From Mycobacterium sp. ACS4331 (GTDB lineage: Bacteria; Actinomycetota; Actinomycetes; Mycobacteriales; Mycobacteriaceae), in assembly GCF_001667265.1 (NCBI RefSeq), contig NZ_LZHW01000001.1, forward strand, positions 1 through 64,000: DNA of 64,000 nt, read 5' to 3'. The position numbers and the translations under genes are program-made. Each line of letters starts with the position of its first letter. Position 1 is the stretch's first letter. Under the pieces are notes generated by a model. The model had not been told where the DNA came from. It made no database searches and saw nothing but the letters and a program-made list of their open reading frames with translations. Positions 18,706 through 27,100 of this stretch are shown here, in pieces.

Positions 18706-19158
18706 ATGACTGTTGCACAACGTATGTGGCTCACCCCGGTGGCTCGGCAGCGGCTCGAGGAGGAACTCGAGACACTCAAGAAGTGGACCACCGAGACCGC
18801 AGACGGCGATGACAGCAACGCCGTGGCGGTGCGTCGCGCGCAGCAGGGCCGCATCCAGGAGATCCACGAGCTGCTGGTCAACGCCGTCGTGGGGGAGGAC
18901 CCGCCCAATGACGGTGTCGCCGAGCCCGGCATGGTGCTCACGGTGCACTTCGGTGACCCCGAGGACACCGAGACCTTCCTGCTGGGTGTGCGCGGGGCGG
19001 ACTACGGCGACATCGAGGTGTACTCGATGAGCTCCCCGCTGGGCGCGGCGATCGACGGCGCCCGCGTCGGGGAGACCCGGCGCTACGACCTGCCCAACGG
19101 CGCCACGCAGGAGGTCACGCTGGTGCGTGCGGTGCCCTACGGCCTGCACGAGCACTGA
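18706..19158 (+). CDS. GreA/GreB-family transcription factor-like protein
   Basis: 150 aa. The N-terminal ~75 residues form an antiparallel coiled-coil region (ARQRLEEELETLKKWTTETA, then RRAQQGRIQEIHELL). The C-terminal half is the FKBP-like Gre domain ending in the hallmark SPLGAAIDGARVGETRRYDL. It resembles the shorter mycobacterial Gre homologs (Rv3788-type) more than canonical GreA. The coiled-coil tip lacks an obvious pair of adjacent acidic residues in canonical context (it has DGDDSNAV), so cleavage-stimulating activity is uncertain. ATG at 18706 with AGGAG six bases upstream is chosen over ATG 18700. The gene starts just behind a strong terminator, so its expression may depend on read-through. 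Confidence 0.85.
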   Translation: MTVAQRMWLTPVARQRLEEELETLKKWTTETADGDDSNAVAVRRAQQGRIQEIHELLVNAVVGEDPPNDGVAEPGMVLTVHFGDPEDTETFLLGVRGADYGDIEVYSMSSPLGAAIDGARVGETRRYDLPNGATQEVTLVRAVPYGLHEH

Positions 19159-19169
19159 CCTCGCGCGGG

Positions 19170-19225
19170 GCCCCTTCCCGCGAGCCCCCTTCCCTTCCCG
19201 CGAGCCCCTTCCCTTCCCGCGAGCG
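19170..19225. repeat. Short tandem repeat of a ~20-nt unit
   Basis: The unit CTTCCCGCGAGCCCC occurs three times with slightly varying spacing directly after the Gre-like stop codon; the last unit merges into repeat R3. The gap between the Gre-like gene and tldD (about 380 nt) contains only repeats and no credible gene. Confidence 0.7.
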
Positions 19226-19278
19226 TGCGTGTCTGTACGTTGACACGCCGCAATTCGCGTACAAAGTGGGGCTCTCGC
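19219..19278 (+). repeat. 60-nt nested palindromic repeat, copy R3
   Basis: Same layout and length as R1: GCGAGCG at the left end, CTCTCGC at the right end, TGTACG and CGTACA inner half-sites, and the shared ACACGCCG core. About three quarters of positions agree with R1 by eye. Confidence 0.75.
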
Positions 19279-19359
19279 GGAACAGGGGACGGGCGCTCGG
19301 GGAAGCCCGGACCGCCCGCGTGCGCCCGGGGTCGCCCGCGAGCGCCCTTCTTCCCTCTG

Positions 19360-19419
19360 GCGAGCGTGCGGATTGGTACAGCAGACCCCGGCGTTTTGCG
19401 TACAGACACGCCCGCTCGC
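19360..19419 (+). repeat. 60-nt nested palindromic repeat, copy R4
   Basis: Terminal GCGAGCG / CGCTCGC and inner GTAC half-sites (GGTACA, CGTACAG) match R1 and R3. The centre is more diverged (CCCCGGCGTTTTG). It lies 81 nt after R3, and its right end forms the first unit of a 22-nt tandem repeat. Confidence 0.7.
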
Positions 19420-19474
19420 GGGTGAACCCCTGCTCGCTCGCGGGTGAACCCCTGCTCGCTCGCGGGTGAACCCC
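19414..19474. repeat. 22-nt tandem repeat, 2.8 copies
   Basis: Units of GCTCGCGGGTGAACCCCTG plus CTC begin at 19414, 19436 and 19458 with no spacers and no sequence differences. They follow R4 directly and end about 65 nt before the tldD start. Slippage-type repeat; no function is visible. Confidence 0.85.
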
Positions 19475-19538
19475 AGCCCACCCGGGAGGGCACCCCACGC
19501 CGCGAGCGGGCAGGGGGTTTGCCGCTACGGTGATCCCT

Positions 19539-21056
19539 GTGACGCCACGCCATGAAGTCGATCCAGATTTCCTCGCCCTCCCGCGCCACGACCTGGCCGA
19601 AGCCGCATTGAGCGCAGCCCAGGCCGCCGGCGCGAGCTATGCCGACCTGCGCATCCACCGGATCTCCACCGAGGTCGTGCACATGCGCGACGGCGAGTTG
19701 GAGAACGCCGGGGTCGCGCGTGAGATCGGCGTGGCCGTGCGGGTGATCGTGGACGGCACCTGGGGTTTCGCCTCCAACGCCGAACTGTCGCCGGAGGTGG
19801 CCGCCGCCACCGCGCGCCGGGCCGTCGCGGTGGCCCGGGCCCTGGCGCCGCTGAACACCGAGCGCATCGAGTTGGCGCCCGAGCCCGCGTATACCGACGT
19901 CACCTGGGTCTCGAGCTACCGGATCGACCCCTTCGACGTGCCCACCGCGGACAAGATCGCCAAGCTGTCGGAGTACTCGGGCCGGTTGCTGGCGTCCGAC
20001 GGGGTCGACCACGTCTCGGCCGCGTTGAACTGCGTCAAGGAACAGACGTTCTACGCCGACACCTTCGGCTCCCGGATCACCCAGCAGCGGGTGCGGCTGC
20101 AGCCCGTGCTGGACGCGGTCGCCGTCGACGCCGCCTCCGGCACGTTCGAGTCGATGCGCACGCTCGCACCGCCCACCGGGCGCGGCTGGGAGGTCGTGGC
20201 GTCGGACGACGTGTGGGACTGGAGCACCGAACTCGCCCAGATCCCCGACCTGCTGGCCGAGAAGGTCAAGGCCCCCAGCGTCGTCGCGGGGCCGACGGAC
20301 CTCGTGATCGATCCGACCAACCTGTGGCTGACCATCCACGAATCCATCGGGCACGCCACCGAATACGACCGCGCGATCGGTTACGAGGCCGCCTACGCCG
20401 GAACGTCGTTCGCGACCCCGGACAAGTTGGGCAGCATGCGCTACGGGTCCCCGGTCATGACGGTCACGGCCGACCGCACCGTCGAACACGGCCTGGCCAC
20501 CGTCGGTTACGACGACGAGGGCGTGGCCGCCCAGAGCTGGGATCTGGTGCGCGACGGCGTGTTCGTCGGCTATCAGCTGGACCGGGTGTTCGCGCCGCGG
20601 CTGGGCCTCTCTCGGTCCAACGGCTGCTCCTACGCCGACTCGCCGCACCACGTGCCGATCCAGCGGATGGCCAACGTGAGCCTGCAGCCGGCCGCTGAGG
20701 ACATCTCCACCGAGGACCTGATCTCCCGCGTGGCCGACGGGATCTACATCGTCGGTGACAAGTCGTGGTCAATCGACATGCAGCGCTACAACTTCCAGTT
20801 CACCGGGCAGCGATTCTTCCGCATCAGGGACGGCCGGATCGACGGTCAGCTCCGCGACGTCGCCTATCAGGCCACCACCACCGACTTCTGGAATTCGATG
20901 GAGGCCGTGGGCGGCCCGTCGACGTGGCGGCTCGGCGGTGCCTTCAACTGCGGGAAGGCCCAGCCCGGCCAGGTCGCCGCGGTCAGCCACGGCTGCCCGT
21001 CGGCGCTGTTCCGCGGAGTCAACGTGCTCAACACGCGAGAGGAGGGCGGCCGATGA
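19539..21056 (+). CDS. tldD: TldD-family metalloprotease
   Basis: 505 aa (Rv2315c equivalent). The zinc site is visible in LTIHESIGHATEYDRA (HExxxH). The C-terminal beta-rich domain is typical, with DKSWSIDMQRYNFQFTGQRF and NCGKAQPGQVAAVSHGCPS. The GTG at 19539 is chosen because homologs start MTPxxxVDxDFLALPRHxLA; GTG 19530 is also in frame. Its stop overlaps the start of the partner gene by four bases (ATGA). TldD and TldE form a heterodimeric protease that degrades unfolded peptides and, in other bacteria, processes microcin B17 and CcdA. The mycobacterial substrate is unknown. Confidence 0.95.
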   Translation: MTPRHEVDPDFLALPRHDLAEAALSAAQAAGASYADLRIHRISTEVVHMRDGELENAGVAREIGVAVRVIVDGTWGFASNAELSPEVAAATARRAVAVARALAPLNTERIELAPEPAYTDVTWVSSYRIDPFDVPTADKIAKLSEYSGRLLASDGVDHVSAALNCVKEQTFYADTFGSRITQQRVRLQPVLDAVAVDAASGTFESMRTLAPPTGRGWEVVASDDVWDWSTELAQIPDLLAEKVKAPSVVAGPTDLVIDPTNLWLTIHESIGHATEYDRAIGYEAAYAGTSFATPDKLGSMRYGSPVMTVTADRTVEHGLATVGYDDEGVAAQSWDLVRDGVFVGYQLDRVFAPRLGLSRSNGCSYADSPHHVPIQRMANVSLQPAAEDISTEDLISRVADGIYIVGDKSWSIDMQRYNFQFTGQRFFRIRDGRIDGQLRDVAYQATTTDFWNSMEAVGGPSTWRLGGAFNCGKAQPGQVAAVSHGCPSALFRGVNVLNTREEGGR

Positions 21057-22426
21057 TCCCGGCTCAGCAGGCCATCGACCTGGTGCTGGCCGAGGCCACG
21101 CGCGCCGGCGGCGCGGACGAGACCATCGTGATCGTGTCCGACACGGCCGAGGCCTCCCTGCGCTGGGCCAACAATTCCATGACCACCAACGGAGAGTCGG
21201 TGCAGCGCAACACCACCGTGATCTCCATCGTGCGCTCGGGCGACACCGCGCGGGTCGGATCGCTGCACTCCACCGAGGTGGATCCCGCGGCCATCCCGGC
21301 ACTGGTGCGGGCCTCGCAGCAGGCGGCGCGCTCGGCGCCCGAGGCCCGCGACGTCTTCCCGCTGCTGACCGGCAGCGGTGCAGCCGCCGACTGGGACGCC
21401 GCGGCCGCGACGACGGGGGCCGAGGCGTTCGGTGGCGTGGCCACCGCGCTGAATCGGGGCTTCCAGGGCGCCGACACCCTCTACGGCTTCGCCCATCACA
21501 TCGTCGACACCACCTACCTGGCGACCTCGACGGGAATCCGGCGGCGGTTCACCCAGCCCACGGGCTCGGTCGAGATCAACGCCAAGCGCGACGCCGCCAG
21601 CGCCTGGGCCGGCACGACGACACCGTGGTTCACCGACGTGCCGGTCGATGCGATGCTCGCCGAGCTGTCGATGCGACTGGACTGGTCACAGCGCACCGTG
21701 GACCTGCCCGCGGGCCGCTACGAGACGATCATGCCGCCCTCGACCGTGGCCGACATGATGATCTACCTGGGCTGGACGATGGAGGGTCGCGGCGCACAGG
21801 AGGGGCGGACGGCGTTGTCGGCGCCCGGTGGCGGCACTCGCGTCGGTGAGCGACTGGGCGAGCTGGGCCTGACGATGTACTCCGATCCGAATGCGCCGGG
21901 CCTGGAGTGTTCGCCGTTCGTGGCGGCCGGCAGTTCCTCGGAGACCGTGTCGGTGTTCGACAACGGTATGGACGTCGATCGGGTGGACTGGATTCGCGAC
22001 GGCGTGATCAACGCGCTGGCCTACCCGCGCGCGGCCGCGGCCGAGTTCGGCGTGCCCGTGGCGGTGCCGAGCTCCAATCTCGTGATGACCGGCGGCACAA
22101 GCGAATTGGCGGACCTCGTGGCGTCCACCGAGCGCGGTCTGCTGTTGACCACGCTGTGGTACATCCGCGAGGTTGACCCGACAACGCTGCTGCTGACCGG
22201 GTTGACCCGTGACGGTGTGTATCTCGTCGAGGACGGCGAGGTGACCGCCGCGGTCAACAACTTCCGGTTCAACGAGTCTCCGCTGGATCTGCTCCGCCGC
22301 GCCACCGAGGCTGGCCGCAGTGAGATCACGCTGCCCCGGGAGTGGGGTGACTGGGCCAAGCGCGCGCAGATGCCGTCGTTGCGGATTCCGGACTTCCACA
22401 TGTCGTCGGTGAGCCAGGCGCAGTGA
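21053..22426 (+). CDS. pmbA: TldE/PmbA-family protein, partner of TldD
   Basis: 457 aa (Rv2314c equivalent). It shares the TldD fold but has no HExxxH motif, as expected for the non-catalytic partner. Recognisable segments are RWANNSMTTNGES and a C-terminal VNNFRFNESPLDLLRRATEAG. The ATG overlaps the tldD stop by four bases, which fits stoichiometric synthesis of a heterodimer. A longer open frame extends upstream inside tldD but has no coding support. A GC hairpin follows the stop codon. Confidence 0.95.
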   Translation: MIPAQQAIDLVLAEATRAGGADETIVIVSDTAEASLRWANNSMTTNGESVQRNTTVISIVRSGDTARVGSLHSTEVDPAAIPALVRASQQAARSAPEARDVFPLLTGSGAAADWDAAAATTGAEAFGGVATALNRGFQGADTLYGFAHHIVDTTYLATSTGIRRRFTQPTGSVEINAKRDAASAWAGTTTPWFTDVPVDAMLAELSMRLDWSQRTVDLPAGRYETIMPPSTVADMMIYLGWTMEGRGAQEGRTALSAPGGGTRVGERLGELGLTMYSDPNAPGLECSPFVAAGSSSETVSVFDNGMDVDRVDWIRDGVINALAYPRAAAAEFGVPVAVPSSNLVMTGGTSELADLVASTERGLLLTTLWYIREVDPTTLLLTGLTRDGVYLVEDGEVTAAVNNFRFNESPLDLLRRATEAGRSEITLPREWGDWAKRAQMPSLRIPDFHMSSVSQAQ

Positions 22427-22441
22427 CTCCGCCCCTCTGCA

Positions 22442-22459
22442 CCCCCCGCGTGCAGGGGG
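22442..22459. terminator. GC hairpin between convergent genes
   Basis: CCCCC and GGGGG pair around an eight-base loop without a T-run. It lies 15 nt after the pmbA stop and 30 nt beyond the stop of the opposing hydrolase gene, so it could end transcription from both sides. Confidence 0.5.
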
Positions 22460-22489
22460 CCTCGGTACGGTGAACCCCGTCGCGGGCCG

Positions 22490-23704
22490 TCAGAAATCCA
22501 GGTCCGCGTAGACCTCCTTGAGCACGGACGGCAGCAGCGCGTTCGCGGTGGTCTGCCCGTCCGGTGACAGCGTGAGGTTGGTCCAGATCACCAGCGTCAC
22601 ATCGTTGTCGGGGTCGTGGCCCATGAAGGAGTTGAAGCCCGGCATCTCGCCGCCGTGGTAGTACATCGCCGCGTTCGGGCCGAAGCGTTGGTGGGAGATG
22701 CCGTAGCCGTACCGCTTCCCGTCGGGATCGTGGGGGTCCTCCGGTTGCAGGCTGTCCAGCCACTGGCGTTGATGGTCGGGGTCGAGCACGCCGCCCGTCA
22801 CCAGAGCACGCATCCAGGTGGCCAGGTCGTTGGCCGTGGAGATCGCGCCACCGGCCGCGGTGGCGTACGACGGATTCTGGTGGGTGTAGTCGATCGGCTC
22901 GAGTCTCCCGGATTCCGCGGCCGCGGCCATCGCGGCCGGGTAGTCCTCATCGACCATGGCGTACAACGTCTTTCCGTACATGTACCCGTGGGAGTACGGC
23001 GTCGGAAGCGCGGTATCGTCGGCCGCCGGCAGGCTGGTGTGGGACAGCTCCACAGGTTCGAACAGACGGGATTCGAACTGCCGCGCCAGCGGACGTCGTC
23101 CCGCCCGCTCGGCCGCCAGACCCAGCAGCGCGTAGTTGGTGTTGCAGTACTCGTATTCGGTGTCGGGGCGGGCGTTCGGGGGATGGGCGAACGCGATGTC
23201 CAGCGCCTGCTGCGGGGTCCAGGCCTTCTCGGGGTCGGCGTCCAGGCGCGCCGACATCTTCGGGTCGTTGGTGTAGCAGTAGAGCCCGCTGCGCATCTTC
23301 AGCAGATCCGACAGCGTGATGGACGCACCGTTCGGCACGTTCGGAACGTAGTCGGAGATTGGATCGTCCAGCCGCAGCGCGCCGTCCTGCGCCAGCAGCA
23401 TGGTCAGCGCGGCGGTCATGGTCTTGGTGTTCGACGCGATGCGGAAGTGCGTGTCCGGACTCGGCGGTGAATCGAGGTCCAGCTGCGTCGTCCCGACGGC
23501 CGCGGTGTACGTGCCGTGCGGGGTGCGCAGCAGCACCAGCGCTCCCGGGACGTGCAGCCCGTCGGCCGCCTTCGCGACGGCCTGCTGAAACTCTGCGGCG
23601 TCGAGACGGTTCAGGGCCTCGGGTGCGCGCGCCGTGCATCCGGCTGCCGTGACTCCGGACAACGCCACCGCGCACGCCAGCAGCATGCACCGCACGATCT
23701 TCAT
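22490..23704 (-). CDS. Serine beta-lactamase-like hydrolase (DD-peptidase family), probable lipoprotein
   Basis: 404 aa of the class C beta-lactamase / esterase superfamily. The nucleophile motif SxxK is SNTK in FRIASNTKTMTAALTML. The second motif is YCN in YEYCNTNYALLGLAAERAG, and the third is HGG in MYYHGGEMPGFNSFMG. The N-terminus MKIVRCMLLACAVALSGVTA leads to a possible lipobox ending AAGC, so export and lipid anchoring are likely though the -3 residue is atypical. The ATG at 23704 is preferred over an upstream in-frame codon. Such proteins may act as carboxypeptidases, esterases or beta-lactamases; sequence alone does not decide. Confidence 0.88.
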   Translation of the reverse strand: MKIVRCMLLACAVALSGVTAAGCTARAPEALNRLDAAEFQQAVAKAADGLHVPGALVLLRTPHGTYTAAVGTTQLDLDSPPSPDTHFRIASNTKTMTAALTMLLAQDGALRLDDPISDYVPNVPNGASITLSDLLKMRSGLYCYTNDPKMSARLDADPEKAWTPQQALDIAFAHPPNARPDTEYEYCNTNYALLGLAAERAGRRPLARQFESRLFEPVELSHTSLPAADDTALPTPYSHGYMYGKTLYAMVDEDYPAAMAAAAESGRLEPIDYTHQNPSYATAAGGAISTANDLATWMRALVTGGVLDPDHQRQWLDSLQPEDPHDPDGKRYGYGISHQRFGPNAAMYYHGGEMPGFNSFMGHDPDNDVTLVIWTNLTLSPDGQTTANALLPSVLKEVYADLDF

Positions 23705-23856
23705 CACCGCATCCTGCCAGCATTTCGACAAAATCCCGCCAAACTCCGCGCGAGTTGGTTTCTGCTGGATGAAAACCCTTGCTCACTCCGGTTGGAGGAT
23801 GTATCGCCCGCGAAAGATGCGACGGGCCAGGAGATCCACGAGGTGGGTGAGTCCCC

Positions 23857-24120
23857 ATGTTCAACATCGACAACGCCAGATTCCTTTCGGCGGCCGCTGG
23901 TGGCCTGGCCGTGGTGGGACTGGGATTGGCCGCCCCGGCCCTGGCCGACAGTGTGCGCTCCGATGCCGACTCGCTCTCGACCGTCATCGGTGTGAACGCC
24001 CCGACCTACGAGTTCGAGGACTTCGGTGTTTTGCACAACCGCGGACCGCGGGCCGGCATCCAGGGACCGGGCTTCGAACCCGTGCGTCCGACCATCGGAC
24101 GGACCGCCGAAGGTCGCTGA
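23857..24120 (+). CDS. Small secreted protein A, paralog of the protein at 33222
   Basis: 87 aa. The signal peptide has the core [19 protein letters not shown]. The ~55-residue mature part contains STVIGVNAPTYEFEDFG then [20 protein letters not shown]. The mature region is nearly identical in pattern to the protein encoded at 33222-33479, which ends similarly with GR. No cysteines and no known domain. The stop lies only 4 nt from the stop of the giant minus-strand gene. With its paralog it brackets the giant gene pair. Function unknown; probably exported and small enough to be a cell-wall or signalling peptide. Confidence 0.8.
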   Translation: MFNIDNARFLSAAAGGLAVVGLGLAAPALADSVRSDADSLSTVIGVNAPTYEFEDFGVLHNRGPRAGIQGPGFEPVRPTIGRTAEGR

Positions 24121-24124
24121 AACC

Positions 24125-27100
24125 TCACACATAGAAGTGGTCGGCGTAGACCAGCCGCCTGGTGGTGCTCACCCCCGTCTCACCCGGAGCCGGATCGGCG
24201 GACAGATTCTCGAACTCTTCGACCTGCACGCGGAGGTCGTCGGAACCGGGTGGGGTACCCAGGATCTGCGGTGGCACCAGATCGAGCTCGGCGGTCCACG
24301 TCGCGGTGAAGGACGTCTCGTCGACGCCCGACAGCAGGCAGGGGACCGGCACCCCCGAGACCCAGTCGATGTCGGAGCCCGACACCAGGTTGCGGGTCTG
24401 AACCGTCGCGATGACCTCATGCGACTTCGGCAGCAGCTGCATCAGGGCGTCGTGCCCGGGGGTCGGGGGCGGGACGTCGATCCGCGGGTCGTTGGTGACC
24501 GCGGCCGATCCGGTGACGGTGATGCGGACGGACTGCCCGTCCGGTCGACTCAGCGTGCCGATCCGCTCCGGCGGCAGTTGGACGAAGTCCGTCGTGACGA
24601 TCTCGGAGAACTCCATGCCGGGCACTGAGTTCGGCTGGTACCTGGCCACTGCCAGACGCAGGAACGGCCATGCGGCACCGCGGGATTCGAGGACGACGTC
24701 GACGAACCACATCCCCCGTCCCCGATGGAACTCCGGGGTGTAGGCGTAGGCGTTGACCATTTTGTCCTGGTCCTCGGGGTTGGCCGACGGTGGCGGTGTG
24801 ACGACCACATGCCGCGTGGGTCGGCCGGGCAGGCTCTCGGGCGCCAGCTGCAACTGCACGGCTCGCTGCTGCCACGCCGAAAGCACCGGCACCTCGTAGG
24901 CGTTCGCGAATGCCGGGCTGGCGACGATCGGATCCCGGGCCCACAGGCTGACCTTCTCCGGTCCACCGGAGATCAACGCCGGGTCGCCCGTGGTGATGAT
25001 CGCGAGCATCTCACCGTCACCGCTGGAGTACCACGGGCGGTCCAGCCAGATGCGGACCCCGCTGCGGCGCACCCGCCGCACGGCGAACGGGTGTTCGGGT
25101 TCGGTGGTCTGCTCCCACAGGAACATCGGGATCACATCGTGGACGACGGGAGGCGCCGGCGGCGCCGAGCTCGGGATGTTCACCTCGACCTCGTTGCCTG
25201 CCGACAGCGTGTCGTCGGGCCCCGGCAACTCGTCGGCCTCGAAGAATTCCCGGTACCGCGATGAGCCGTGCAGTCGGTAGGTCACCGCACGGGCCTTGGT
25301 GTCGGGAAGGATGTGGATCGCGGGCCTGATCGGCACGTCGGTCCTGCGGGTGCCGACTTGTGTCGCGCGCTCACGGTTGGTCAGCAGCGAGTACCGCTCG
25401 TGTTCGTCGATGCGGTGGTCGACGACGATCTCGCCGATGGTGCGCGTACCGGGATCGGGTGCGCTGGGATCATCGACGGGTTCGGTCCAGGCGGCCCGCA
25501 GTTCGACCCTGTCGGTGCTCGAGCCGTGGACGTCGAGCACGCCGTCGAGCTCGGCCGTGACGATGTAGGGGGCGCGCGGTTCGGCCCGCAGCCGGGAGAT
25601 GCGCGGCGCGATCGCGGGGCGCGCGGTGGCGTGCACCAGACGAAGCTCCTCGTCCGGGGTCAGCCACCACATCCACCCGTCCAGCGCGGCCTGCTCAAGG
25701 ATGCGGCGGTCCGACGCCGGCACGCTGGGGTCGTGGACCGGGTGAAACCGCCAGGGCCCCATCTTCTGCAGATGTTCGGCGTCGAGCGTGGTGGCGTACT
25801 TGACCGAGACCTGTTCGCCGGGTGGCAGGCCCACGTGAATGACGTTGCCGTCGACGCGGGCGTCCAGGGTCTTCGCGGCGTGCAGCACCAGCCGGTACGG
25901 GGTGAGCGACGGCCACGAACCCGCGTAGGGGACGGTGACGGTCTGCAGCACACGCGGACTGGACAGCCGATGGTCGGCGCCGGCGGCGTGGAAGACCAGC
26001 GCGACGCCGTGCGCCATGGGGTCGGGCAGGTGGGGCAGCACCAGGTTGTCGACGTCGTGGACGACGTATTGACCTGCCTTGGGCGGGTTCTCGGGATGCT
26101 GGATCTGCTCCAGCGTCAGGGGGTCGGTGACATCCGGCATCGACAGCAGTTTGATGCCCGGCTGGGGAATGGTGCGGTCTGGATCGTTGAGGTCCTGAAT
26201 CTCCTTGTGGTACAGCGTGCCCCGCTCCTTCAAGGCCGTCGCGTAGGCCTTGGCGACCTGTCCGGTCCGCATGAACTCGTCGAGTCGGCCGTCCTGCTCG
26301 GCCTCGAGTTCGCTGCCCTTGGGCGGCACGATGTGACGCTCACACAGTCCGGGCCCCGAGTCCATGCCGGTTCGGATCACCAAGCGCTGCACCGACTCTC
26401 CGGTGGTGTATGCGCTCCGCGGGACCAGGGTGGGTGCGGGGATCGGATCCCAGCGCAGGAACAGGCGTGGGACGGTGACGACGTTGGGGTCGCCCGCGTC
26501 GGCGAACAGCGTGGCCAGAGCGCCGAGATCGACGTCGTCCCACTGTGGGTGGGGCCGCAGCGACTCGGCCTTCTCGACCACCGAGGCGGTGGCGCGTTCG
26601 ATGTCGGCGCGGACCCCCGTGCCGTCACTGACCGTGGGCCGCAGCGAGGGCCGCAGTGCGGTGAGTACGCCGCTCTGCTCGCGAGCGGAGGCCTCGGCGC
26701 GCAGACTGTCGAGGTGGGCCGCCGCCATGTCGATCAACGGCTGGTCCGCCAAGGCCGGCGGAACGGAGTCCAGCGGCACGCTGTTGCCCGCGAGGTCGAC
26801 CCCGGCGATGCGGAAGGAGTACCTGCGCCCGTACCGCAGCGCGGGCAGGCTTCCCGCCTTGACCCGCGAACGCACCCACAGCCCGGGGCTCTCGGTTGAT
26901 TCGGCGGTGTCGGTGAGGCGTTCCCGGCCCGGTTCGTCCTGTGTCGCGTCGTTGTGGATGACCAGCTTGCCCGGCCGCGGCGCCGACAGGCTCCAGCCGT
27001 CCCACCCGGCCAGCACCTCATGGACGTAATAGGGATAGTTCGGGTTGCCCGGAACGCGGGACAGCGGTGGGTTCTGCAGCAGGCCCGGATCCTCGACGTC

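Noticed and set aside
19414..19474. CRISPR-like array
   Set aside because: The 22-nt units are directly adjacent with no spacers, and no cas genes are in the window.
20765..21052. Longer pmbA frame starting inside tldD
   Set aside because: ATG 21053 overlaps the tldD stop in the usual ATGA manner and gives the standard 457-aa length.
25268..26899. 543-codon plus-strand frame opposite the 1505-aa gene
   Set aside because: Shadow of the minus-strand gene; no ribosome binding site and biased, low-information composition.
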